64,000 nucleotides of DNA from Silene noctiflora (Eukaryota > Streptophyta > Magnoliopsida > Caryophyllales > Caryophyllaceae). Shown here one piece after another: positions 1 through 13,040 of the stretch (its first letter is position 1; every line of letters starts with the position of its first letter). The notes under the pieces are model-generated. The model worked only from the letters and a program-made list of their open reading frames with translations. It searched no databases and was not told the DNA's origin. The DNA lies in NCBI GenBank assembly GCA_009801015.1, contig VHZZ01000426.1, positions 77,434-141,433 of the forward strand, written 5' to 3'. The position numbers and the translations under genes are program-made.

Positions 1-283
1 CCATTCGTATTGGCGTGTTTCACCTAATAAACCCGCCATTGGGTATGGCGTGTTTAGGATGTATCATTTGACCGAGCTACCGGATTGTTTAGATTTCATA
101 CTAAAAATAGACATGCCACTCCCAATGGCGTGTTTCTTTGTTATCACACGTCATTCGTATTGGCGTGTTTAGTTTGGTGTCAATTTGGACAACTCTCTTT
201 TGTTTGTAAAATCCATTGCATAGACACGCCACTGGATATGTCGTGTTTAACCCCTGAGACACGCCATTTGTAATGACGTGTTT
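1..283. repeat. Block of short palindromic modules
   Basis: Six copies of a roughly 24-bp imperfect palindrome, close to ACGCCATTNGTAATGGCGT followed by GTTT, lie near positions 1-20, 33-54, 112-136, 147-170, 224-247 and 260-283. Spacers of 10-80 bp between them are not obviously related. Each module can fold on itself. The block is cut by the left window edge. I do not recognise the family; it could be the edge of a transposon or a satellite. Confidence 0.7.
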
Positions 284-658
284 GTACCGTATCATAGGCT
301 CGAAAAAACCGAGCCTACGTGGACACCATTTCGACAAATATTTTCAAACCCGACCCAAAACGACAATTATTTTATTTTTGAGCATTATTTCAAAAAATCG
401 TTCAAAAAACAATTATAATGGATATTATTAAGTCAAAAATCAATTGACATTATTTTGATGCAAAATTTTTTTTGAGAACTTAAATCAATAAATCAAACGC
501 TTACAATGATTTACCATCATATGCGACTTAAGTTATCTATTTTTGTACACATAACACATGTTAGCTAATTTAGTTGTTAAAATCGGTAAAATCTTCTATA
601 TATAAAAATCAAGTCTTTTTAAAAACTCATATTGGCTAATTAATTTTATAGGGATTAA

Positions 659-952
659 GGTCTCGTTTGGTTGCCCCCATAAAAATGAGTGAATTGGAAA
701 ATCCCATGATTTGGAAAAATGAAAGATGTTTGGTTACTCCAAATCATGGGATTTTTTTTTTCTCATGAATTTTCAACTCCTCAATCTCCTTCATTATGGA
801 GGAGAATTACCTAGCCCTCCCTAAGTAATTGGAAACTCTTGTGTCAATTCAATTCCAGAATGTGAACCAAACGCGCGTTTTGTGCAATTCACATGAATTG
901 GCCAATTCATGTGTTTTGTAAAATCATGGGAGCATGACAACCAAATGAGGCC
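659..952. mobile_element. Tourist-like MITE (PIF/Harbinger type)
   Basis: A 294-bp AT-rich element. Its ends are inverted copies: GGTCTCGTTTGGTTG at the left and CAACCAAATGAGGCC at the right. It is flanked by the 3-bp duplication TAA (656-658 and 953-955), the target pattern of Tourist/PIF-Harbinger elements. The interior is also partly inverted around CCCATGATTT-like words. It has no coding capacity. Confidence 0.8.
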
Positions 953-1724
953 TAAAAAAAACTTTAAAAATTGACTACCCCACCACTACCCCACTACTTT
1001 ATAGAAATTATAAAATCCACTTTATTTTAAGGATGTATGTTTCCTCATGTTTTATAGATAAACAAATAATTATACAAAAAAAAAAATTGAAAAATGTAAA
1101 TTTACATGAATTATTTGATTATCAAGAAAAAAAATTATACCATAATATTTTTACGACAAAATAGTAACTGCTCGATAATTTAGTGTAAGATTGTCTGTTC
1201 TAAATTTTTTGTGAATTAATTATAATTGCGGTTTTTATGAATTGTTTATTAGTTAAAAATTTTAGACAATAACATATTTTATCACTGTCGTTCAATAGTT
1301 ATCATCCATTTCAAACTCTCTCGAGGATGTAACTTAATTTACAATACACAACACCCCGAACTATATAACATAAACATTAGTGTGTGCATTTATTTAAAAT
1401 TATCTATATCTAATTTTTTAACAGCAAGCCCATGCAAAATTGCACGGGTATAAAACTAGTTTGATAATTAGAGTGGTGATACTTAATGCTCAAATAACAA
1501 TCCCTCCAACATTAAAATTGCCTAAAGAATGTTTATAAAGATGTCCGATACAAGAGACATTAGGCATATTACGGATTAAGATTTAAGGGTAAGGATAGGG
1601 TAGATGGGATAGGGTAAAATGCCAAAGCTTCATTGTATATCAACCGGTGATACTTAATGCTCATACAACAAATTCCGCCAGCATCAAAACTGCCTAAAAG
1701 AATACGAATATACAACAAAAGACA

Positions 1725-4505
<2,781 letters not shown>

Positions 4506-5673
4506 CGGCGATTGTTTGATCAAAATGTTTGGTTCAAAATATTCAACATTACGTACATTTCTCTGATGACAGCTGCCAATAGTTGAAGGCTTCAGTGAAG
4601 TAATATATTAGTACATTGGACTTAGTCTGCCAATGGTGTTTGAAATGTTATTGTAAGTGAGGAGTACTAGGAAGAATGAAAACTCGAATTGGATTTTGTG
4701 ACGCGGTGTTGGGCTATTTAGGAGACGTAAAATTTGAATGTCTTTGGGAATGAGATTGTCTGTCGGGATATTGAGATTCTAACGATGGATGTGACAAGGG
4801 GAGACTCAGTGGTGGCGTGCATTAGAAGCTGGCTGTGCAAGATGAATTTGAGTCGAGTTTTTGGATGATTGGGAATGGTTGGAGGGAGTCGTTCGTTACT
4901 TGTGTCGCCCTTCAGCAATGATACAAGAGAGGCGGAAGCCTGGAGAGTGCTTCGGATGAAAGAGGTCGTATACTTTGGGTTGTGATTAGAGTCGAAACTT
5001 ATAATTGAGAGCCGTGATAACCAATCTTTGCTATATAGAACATTACTCCGTATTTCATTATCTTTTACTCGAAAATAAAGCATCTCATGCCGATTCTCAT
5101 GAGATCGCACATATTGTACACCGGTTGTAGATAGACGATCTTGATACTTAGATCCGCAATCAAGACAGCTCAGCAAAACAACGCTTACGTCTTGTTTTGC
5201 TGGTTATTTAGACGAAAAGCAAAAAGGTAATTGTGCAAGCTATTCTTGCTCATTTGAGATTCCTTCGTCTTCACATAACAAACCACCACAACAGTAAACT
5301 GGTAATTCCGTATTACTCCTCCCATTCAACTAGTTGTTTACGTTTGATTAATAAACTTACAGACAGAATAAAAACGTAAGTAACTAGTTGAGTAGGAGTG
5401 AGTACTACTTCACGAATTCAAACGCACAACAAAGCGAGAAACCATGTTTACGCTAACATAGCCGTTCATCATTTATTAGTTAGCAATCCTCAAAATGAAA
5501 AGTTTAGCTTCACATAACAAACCACCATTCAGTAATACAAACTGGCAACAAATTCCCAAACTTCAGTTGCGGAATCCAAAGAACTGTGCTACAAGGACAG
5601 TTTTCATTCTAAAACAAACAACAAAAAACGATTGCTATTGCTGGTCGCCTGCAAAGCCCTCGAATCACACCGT
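4506..5673. other. Spacer between MAPK and APX
   Basis: This is the upstream region of the MAP kinase and the 3' flank of the ascorbate peroxidase. A 152-codon open frame at 4718-5176 (minus) resembles nothing I know and has no supporting splice or family pattern. One Stowaway-like MITE lies at 5316-5402. Nothing else was recognised. Confidence 0.5.
5316..5402. mobile_element. Stowaway-like MITE
   Basis: An 87-bp element flanked by TA. The ends are inverted: CTCCTCCCATTCAACTAGTT on the left and AACTAGTTGAGTAGGAGTGAG on the right. TA targets and CTCC-starting ends are the Stowaway (Tc1/mariner) pattern. Confidence 0.7.
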
Positions 5674-7953
5674 CTAAGCATCAGCAAACCTACAAAATGA
5701 ATTGAAAGCGCTTTTATTAAACATCTTGTTGGAAAAGTTGAGAATTCAAGTATGAACATAGAATGAGCATTACCCAAGTTCGGATAGCTTCATGTGAGCC
5801 TCAGCATAGTCGGCAAAGAATGCATCTTCATCCTGATATAGAAGGTATGCAACACCAATGTTATTGATGTGTGATAGTTGACAAACTACTTGAATGCTCG
5901 TGTTGTCATGGTTAGTTAATAACTCCGTTTGCATAATAAGACGCGCATCAACGGATCCTAAATCATAGTATGACAAGTCTTGAAAGGCCCTAAATCATGG
6001 AAGTCACTATCATGGATACATGCATTAACGGGACCTAAATCATGGAAGTCACTATCGGGGATTCAGCATACGGGCAACCAAAAGGTGTGTGCTCATTTTG
6101 TCCTACAAACATCGCTTTCTCAGTGTGAACACATTCTTAGTACCAAGATTCCACTCTTTGAAGTCTGAGTAAAAGAAGTTGGGCAGCAACAAAGAGTAAT
6201 TAATATAACCAAAAAAAAAAAAAAAGAGTAATTAATCTCGTGAGGCTTACGATTTTTTATTCTCCTCACTAATTGTTACTAGGAACCTAAAATGCATTCT
6301 TTTCATTGGCAAGAAATAGTGCAGGTGGACACTCAAAAAAACTAAGAAAAAATGATAATAGCTTAATTATTATTTTTGCATTTTATTCAATTTCTCTGCT
6401 AAAAAGCTTAAAATTAAGAAAAAATGATAACAGCTCCAGCATATTTAACGAGACTCTACCGTGAAGAAAATTTTATTGGTTCGACACTGTTTATTTTCCT
6501 TGGAAGTTGACATGGAAGCGTAAAAAGGGAGGAAGAAGCTTGGAGTCAGAAACAACACTTTCTATTGGGGAAAAGGTATTGAAAAAACAAGAGCTCATAG
6601 CTATGAAAACATACCGCTGCATATTTCTCAACAAGAGGACGGAAGGCGGGGTCGACCAGAAGAGCCTTGTCAGATGGTAGTTGCAGGAGACCTTCCTTCT
6701 CACCGCTCAAAAGCTCACTATCGCATATTTCGCGAGAAGAATAAATGCCATGATAGTCATTGTCAACAAAACGATATGACAAAGTAATTTAGGTGGTGCT
6801 TACGTGAAGTAGGTGTTGTCAAAAATCAGAGGGTTGGTGGTCCAAGCTCCTTCAAAACCCGAACGGTCCTTGTGGCACCTTCCCTGTGAGATAATCACGG
6901 GAAAAATCAAAGCACATCAGTATAGGTCAGACAAGCAAAGAAAGGCGACCAAACAATAACCAACGTCAGAGAATTTGGAACGCACCAAGGTGTGGCCTCC
7001 AGAGAGGGCAACAATGTCTTGGTCAGAAAGACCCATTTGCTTGACGAACACGTCTCTCAGATGGTCACAACCTGTAAACAGTTCAATACAAAACTAAATA
7101 TCCAAGAATTGATTTGAAAAATTGCTTTATCAAAAAGAATACATAAAAAGGCCGAAAGGAAGGACATACCCTTTGTAGCATCAGGGAGACGACCCTCCTG
7201 TGGAGGCTCTGGCTTGTCCTGCAAAAGTAAAAGACGACAAAATTTCTAAGATAACAAGCAACAGAGTCATTTCTTTACAGTGGTTAATTTTGCAAAGTGA
7301 AAATAGGCAACATTCATATTTCAAGCGTCCAGAACAACTTTAAGTACAACAGTCGAGAGAAGTAACCAAATTTCAACAATAACCAACCTCACGGCCAGGG
7401 TGGAAGGGAACTTCAGGTCCTCCAGTAATTTCAACAGCCACAACACCAGCCAACTTCAAGCAATCAAAAAGTGAAAGATTTCAATCAATAAATATAATAA
7501 AAGCATTTACAGAGCACATGTTTGACATTCTTCAAACCTTTACGTAATTATACCTGATAAAAGTCAGCGTAAGAGATGGTGGGGAATTGTTCCTTGAGAG
7601 GCTCTAACAACCTGACTGCAATGTCAACCCCGTTGTTGGCTCCGTGACCCAGCTCTTCCTTGAACCTCATTGTTCCGAAGGGTCCTCCAGTCTTTGATTG
7701 ACAATCAAAAGTACCGGCAGAGTGCCATCTGTAGAGGATATACCAATCAATTAAGAATGACGAATGATAAGATGGCAACACAGCAGACTAGCAAAAAGGA
7801 GATGAATGCAACTTGAATTTATAAGATAGCTTACGCAAGACGAAGCATAAGTGGAGCACAGCTCTTCTCAGCAATAAGACCTCTGAGCTTCTTCTTTGCC
7901 TTCTCAATGGCCTTTTGGTAGTCCTCGCTCACAGTTGGGTAGTTCTTTGCCAT
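5674..7953 (-). CDS. APX1: Cytosolic L-ascorbate peroxidase
   Basis: Nine coding exons on the minus strand: 7953-7835, 7728-7554, 7453-7388, 7218-7170, 7071-6986, 6883-6804, 6717-6615, 5832-5774 and 5689-5674. The joins give exactly 250 residues, the standard cytosolic APX length. The protein starts [18 protein letters not shown]. It carries the distal heme motif [12 protein letters not shown], the proximal heme histidine in [28 protein letters not shown] with the partner tryptophan, and ends KLSELGFADA. There is no transit peptide or membrane tail, so it should be cytosolic. It reduces H2O2 to water using ascorbate. The last exon encodes only five codons including the stop, as in other plant APX genes. 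The start ATG is preceded by a short leader exon (7954-7964) and a 1.75-kb leader intron. Confidence 0.96.
6020..6190. repeat. Dispersed repeat, copy 1 (in APX intron 8)
   Basis: About 170 bp, from TGCATTAACGGGACCTAAATC to TTGGGCAGCAACAAA, lies in the 782-bp intron 5833-6614. A diverged second copy is at 11418-11595 in the same orientation. Parts of the first words (CCTAAATCATGGAAGTCACTATC) also occur immediately upstream (5980-6010), so there is a small local duplication too. The family is not recognised. Confidence 0.7.
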
Positions 7954-7964
7954 GGTTAAAGAGT

Positions 7965-9710
7965 CTGATCAAGCAAACAGAAACCAAATTAGCTATAGTC
8001 GATATAGTCTCTGTATGATTGATCAATGACAATAAAATAGCCTAAGTATAAGTATAGATGGCACAATTTCCAAGTAAAACATCTTGATGATAAGAAAACC
8101 AGCTTAATTGCCTCGAGGACAACCTAGTGAGACCGTATCAATAACACTAAAAGCGAAGATAATAGTGGAATCTGGAACAGCCTAATTCATATACTGTTGT
8201 CGCAATCACAATACAAAATATGTAAATCAAAATACAAGCTCTAAAAAAAAGTGGAGCACATCATCACTTCAATAATGAAGAAAGACCCAAAAAAATGTTA
8301 TTTGTAGCCCACATATAGTCCATCATTACTTGATACAAAAAAATTAATATAGTCAATCCCACAAATAACCGACGCACGAAATAATTCAAGTTTCACAGTA
8401 TTCTATGCTAGAAAGAGAAAATTAATAATTCTTTCTTCATTTGAAATGATAATTACATCAGAATTGCTTTTCTATATAAAATAACATAGATCGTCAATAA
8501 CTCCGGGATAACACAACAACACTACCAAAGTGATACAACCAACAAAAATGTGACTAAATTATCAGCCACCAAAGCATATGATCCACAAACAAACAACTGA
8601 AAAGATTACAAATCGCAAGTGATCCGAAGATTCAACAACATTTACAACAAACGATAATCGGAGAAATTAATCATCATCAAATAACATATATATATAATCA
8701 TACGTTTATGCAACCCGCAAACAGAGAGCAATTAAAAATAATAAAATTGTAACAGCAAATCCGCAAACAGAAAGCAATTAAAAATAATGAAATTGCAAAT
8801 GGCAGGACGATTTCAGCAAATAACGACAGAAGGTAAAATCAAGTAGCACACAAATAATCATACGATCCACAAACAAGTTGTCCAACTAACAAAATCGCAA
8901 ATGATGGAACAACTTCAACAACATTATCAACAAACAACGATAATCGCCAAAATCAATCATTCGTCAAACAGTATACAATAAATTCACACGATCAACAAAA
9001 TAACAAGTCAACTAACAAAACTTAGGTAATTGAAAAACGTATCAACTATACTTTCAAGAAAAGATAAAAGTCTGTGAAATCAATCATTATCAAACAGCAC
9101 AAACATTATCATACCATCGACAAACAAACAACAATCCAACTAATAAAATCGTAAATAATCAGACGATTTTAATAACATTATCAACAATCGACAAAAATCG
9201 ACGAAATCAGTCATCAACATCGTGAAATAACGCAGAAAAAATCATAAGATCCATAAACAAACAACTGTACAACTAAAAAATCGCAAATGATCGAAAAACA
9301 AATCAACGATACTTTCAACAAACAACGAAAATCAGCGAAATCAATCGTCATCAACATCATCAAATAGGATACAAATAATCATATGATCAACAAACGAACA
9401 ACAATTCAACTAACAAAATCGCAAATGATCGAAAAACATAGCAACAATCCTTTGAACAAATAACAAAATCGTCGATGCAAAACATCGTCATCGGCATCAA
9501 ATAATTCCGAAAATCAACGAATTTAATCATCATAATCATCAAAAAACATAAAAAAATGATCATATAAACGAAGAAAAACATAAAAATCAACAAATATGAG
9601 ACGAAAAAGTACTTAAAAAATCGATTAACAACTACAACAAGAAGAAAACTAGGATATAATAGAAAAAATAATGGAAGTAAAAAGAAGAAAAATGAAGAAG
9701 GATAGCGAAC
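7965..9710 (-). other. APX 5' leader intron
   Basis: A minus-strand acceptor TGATCAG at 7965-7971 lies 11 bp upstream of the ATG. A matching donor CAG/GTTCGC sits at 9710, giving a 1746-bp leader intron in front of the coding exons. A leader intron is known in plant APX1 genes. The downstream two thirds consists of degenerate repeats (separate entry). Confidence 0.65.
8580..9500. repeat. Degenerate ~130-bp tandem repeats in APX leader intron
   Basis: The word GATC(C/A)ACAAACAA recurs at about 8580, 8864, 8990, 9115, 9248 and 9385. The last five starts are 125-137 bp apart. Shared words follow in the same order in each unit: CAACTAACAAAATCGCAAATGATC, then AACAAACAACGATAATCG, AAATCAATCATCATC and ACAAATAATCAT. 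Units have drifted and one or two are incomplete. The strand is very rich in A and C. Confidence 0.75.
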
Positions 9711-9826
9711 CTGATGAATAATGTATGAACAACTGGGAAATGAAAAACCCTAAGAAGAATATTATGGAGAATAGAGATTGAGATCTGAGAGGCGTGAGGT
9801 GAGCACGAGTACAGAGTGTATGTGGA

Positions 9827-9834
9827 CTTATATA
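9827..9834 (-). promoter_or_regulatory. Probable APX TATA box
   Basis: The minus strand reads CACTATATAAGTCC, a good TATA box, about 115 bp upstream of the leader-intron donor. This places the likely transcription start near 9800. Inferred from motif and position only. Confidence 0.55.
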
Positions 9835-11417
9835 GTGCTGAAATTGTGGTTGGTTGGTGAGATTTGTGATTAGCAAAAGAAATGGGAAGGGCTTTATTAC
9901 TATTTCCAATTCCGATTTGTTCTATCTCAAAACGGATATATTCGTATTAAATTTAAACCTAGTAGTGGATATTAAACTTAAATTGAGTCAAAAGAAGTAT
10001 AGTATCATGGGTTCCCTTCACACTAAAAAATAGAAAAATAATATACGAGTATTTGTTAACTGGTTTTATTTGGATCGTTAGAGTGTATAAGTTGACTTTT
10101 TTGGATGATTTCTTATATCGTTTTATAAGTATTTTTTTATATATTTGTTTTTTTTTTTCTTTAAGTGATGTCCTGATGTGCACAAATTCTCGTGTAAGGA
10201 CAATTTATACTAGTTTATCGTAAATTTACTTTATATTTTACATAAATTATCCTTACTTAACGTCTTTTATTAATTACCTTTTTTTAGTGAGAGTATATAA
10301 GTCCTTATGAATGGTGTAAACTAATTTAATGTAAATCTATTTTACACAAGACTAATTGATCGGTGATGAGAAAAATATTTGTTTGGATTCTTAATAAAAT
10401 TGACATTCTCGATGAACAAAAGGTTATAAAGTGTGGACAAATCGAATGTTGGAAAATAGGACTACATGACGTGTCAAGAATCATTGCGATTACAAATGAT
10501 AGACAAAAAAAGGAAGAAAACTATGATAAAAAGGAAGTATATTATTTCATATTTACGTGGTTTTATAACAAGTACGAACAGTAAAATTTTTTATTATTAT
10601 ATTTTTATAAATATAACTCAATCATGTATAATGACAATATTTAGGATTAGGTTCATCATTTACTGATGCACACTAGATTAAAAGAATCATGTTAAGTCAT
10701 CTTACATTAGTTGTGTAAAATCATTATGTTATGAAATGTAAGTTTTTCGTTTATATTTCAAGTATTTTATTGTCAAAATTAGTTATTAATTATAGTTTTA
10801 TTATATTACCAATGAATCATTCCATGAACAACCACAAAATTAATTGATATAATGTATGATTTTTCAACTTTTTTTAGTCAAGGTAGAAGTATAAGTAATT
10901 TAGATAAGCTAAAGAAATAATTGAGATATGGAGAATATTATTAATTAGTTTTACAAGTTATATTACTCGAATTCGTTCAGAAGTATCAGATACAAATAGT
11001 GTATAAGTACCAGTATCAGTTATTTTAATATTAATATGTATATTCTAGCTACTACCTACTATTTTTTTTAGAAAATGTCGAACGTTAGAAACCAATAAAT
11101 AGATTATACATCCAATGTACTATAACCAATTGTGTAGTTTCTGAGCATTATATTAAAGTTTTCGCGTCTTGTTTGAAAAATTATGAGTTTTTTATTATAT
11201 AAAATTTTTAAGTTCATTAAGTTCAAAAAATTACAATATATAACTCAAAAACATTAAATAAAACTTATACATTTTAAAAAGCTAAAAAGAAAAAATATAC
11301 ACAAGTTCAAAAGTAAATATGGAATGAAGTAATACATCCAAGGTATATTGTGTTAGAATATGAATTTGAATATAACGTTAACTAGGCGACGAGTAGAGGA
11401 AGACGAAGAGTGATGGG

Positions 11418-11595
11418 ATGCATTAACGGGTCGTAAATCAAGGAAGTCGCATTCGCTATCGGGGAACTAAAACACTAAAAGGTGTGTCCCCACCAACGTC
11501 ACTTTCTCCGTGTGAACGCATTTTTAGTATCAAGATTCCTTTCATTTCAGCCTTTGATCTTGAGGTGTACGTCTAACAGTAATTGGGCTGCAAAC
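11418..11595. repeat. Dispersed repeat, copy 2
   Basis: A diverged copy of the repeat at 6020-6190. Shared words include TGCATTAACGGG, AAGGTGTGT, TCACTTTCTC/TCGCTTTCTC, GTGTGAACGCATT/GTGTGAACACATT, AGTATCAAGATTC and TTGGGCTGCAA. The order is the same. Confidence 0.7.
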
Positions 11596-11725
11596 AAAAA
11601 GGATCCACCTTTTTCTTTAATGTGTGCTAATTTCATAAGACCGTAAGAAAAAACAATATTGGTATAGATCCCTTTTACCGTCTTATGAACTCAGCACACA
11701 TTAAAGAAAAAGGTCGACCCTTTTC
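11596..11725. repeat. Long hairpin / foldback element
   Basis: Two inverted arms of about 48 bp (11596-11643 and 11677-11724) are separated by about 33 bp. The shared arm includes CCTTTTTCTTTAATGTGTGC and TTCATAAGAC. There are only a few mismatches, so the transcript would fold strongly. No clear target duplication was found. Confidence 0.75.
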
Positions 11726-12144
11726 TTATACAGGATACAAATTCTCATTGAAGACGGGTACTATCCGTCATAAAATGAATACGGATAGTATTTTTCTCAC
11801 AATATGTAAGTGACACTATTTGTGAGGTGTTCCATTTTTCCCCCACTTGTTCTCCCACTGACCTTATTATGAGAGGGACAATATCCATCTTCAGCTTGTG
11901 ACGGATAATGTCCATCAAGTATTGTTTTTTTCACAGTCAGTAGCACACATTAGGAATTGTGGAGGTGCAGTTTAAATATAGACTATGAGACGGTTTTAAA
12001 TAAGAGTGTGTGTTGTCAAATGTTTGGTATCCGATTAAGTGGACTGTATTCTTTATTCTCAGATAATACTTGCACAATTACCTACTTAAAGTGCTTTAGC
12101 GCTTCCTCCGTCACTTTGATTTCTTTATCTTTCAAAGTAACATA

Positions 12145-12311
12145 CACAAATTCTTATTTGTGACGGGTGATATTTGTCACAAGCTTGTAACGGGTCTAAT
12201 AAAATCCACTTGAGTAGATAAAGACAAGTTATTTGTCATTCCCGAGACACTCTTGCTTTTGTTATCTATCTAAATGGGTGATACTTGACCCGTCACAAGG
12301 GAGACTTCTGG
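12145..12311. mobile_element. MULE-type MITE
   Basis: A 167-bp element. Left end CACAAATTCTTATTTGTGACG; the right end is its diverged inverted copy (CGTCACAAGGGAGACTTCTGG). Flanks AGTAACATA (12136-12144) and AGTGACATA (12312-12320) form a 9-bp target duplication with one mismatch. It belongs with 38217-38362, 43833-43978 and 54749-54939. Confidence 0.7.
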
Positions 12312-13040
12312 AGTGACATATTACTTGAAAAACAAAAAATTATACAAAAGATAGGGGAAATAAAAGATATAAAGTAGGTGGACATTTGTATGTGATAAAA
12401 GTGAATTACAAAAAGTACTCAGTAAAAGAAATAAAAAAAGTATCGAGAGAAAAAATAAAAAGAAATAAAAGGAAATAGTACATCTAATTTGTGAAATGAT
12501 GAGATATTGTACTGCTCACTTGTATGCCGTGTTTTAGCATCCCTACAATGTTTACATATAAAATCGTGCAATTAGCTCAGTTCAGCTCAGCATAGTTCGT
12601 AGTGAACGGACATCTATACCATGCCTCGTTGTAGATTAAACATTTTGCTGCAAATCATTACACAGCCAGCAGCAAGTTCTCACTTCTCAGTATGTTATTT
12701 CCTGAGTTTGTACATGACAATTTCCATCGAGTTAGGATCGTCTCCTTTTCTTTCTCTCCATTTCCTCAATTTCCTCTCTCTCTCTCTCTTTTGCCTATCT
12801 GTTATACACCCAATCACCCATTTCCTCGAAAGAAATGGAGAGGATCTTACTTCAACATCAGCAGGTAAAATCAATGACTTAGATGTCTGGATGTGGTCAA
12901 GGTGAAATACTCAACCGAAGTAGAACCAAATCAAATACTGAGTATCATATAAGTTGTAAAAATGTACAGAGAATTTGTGGAAGTAGAATGACAAATGTGG
13001 AAGAATAAACAGACTAAAGTTACCCCGTAATCACCAAAGC

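Larger units (their letters stand above)
9835..13040. other. AT-rich spacer with small transposons
   Basis: No gene was recognised. Open frames at 10363-10584 and 12621-12905 are short, AT-rich and unlike known proteins. The spacer holds a dispersed repeat (11418-11595), a long inverted repeat (11596-11725), a degenerate element with TACAAATTCTCATTGAAGACGG at about 11737-11925, and a MULE-type MITE (12145-12311). Confidence 0.6.

Noticed and set aside
4718-5176. 152-codon open frame on the minus strand upstream of the MAPK
   Set aside because: No family resemblance, no splice partners, and its C-terminal codons lie in what should be MAPK promoter; most likely chance.
10363-10666. Overlapping Lys-rich frames in AT-rich spacer
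   Set aside because: Composition follows the A-rich DNA; no motif.
12621-12905. 94-codon frame with hydrophobic and Ser-rich stretches
   Set aside because: Low complexity (CTCTCT) drives the frame; no recognisable protein.
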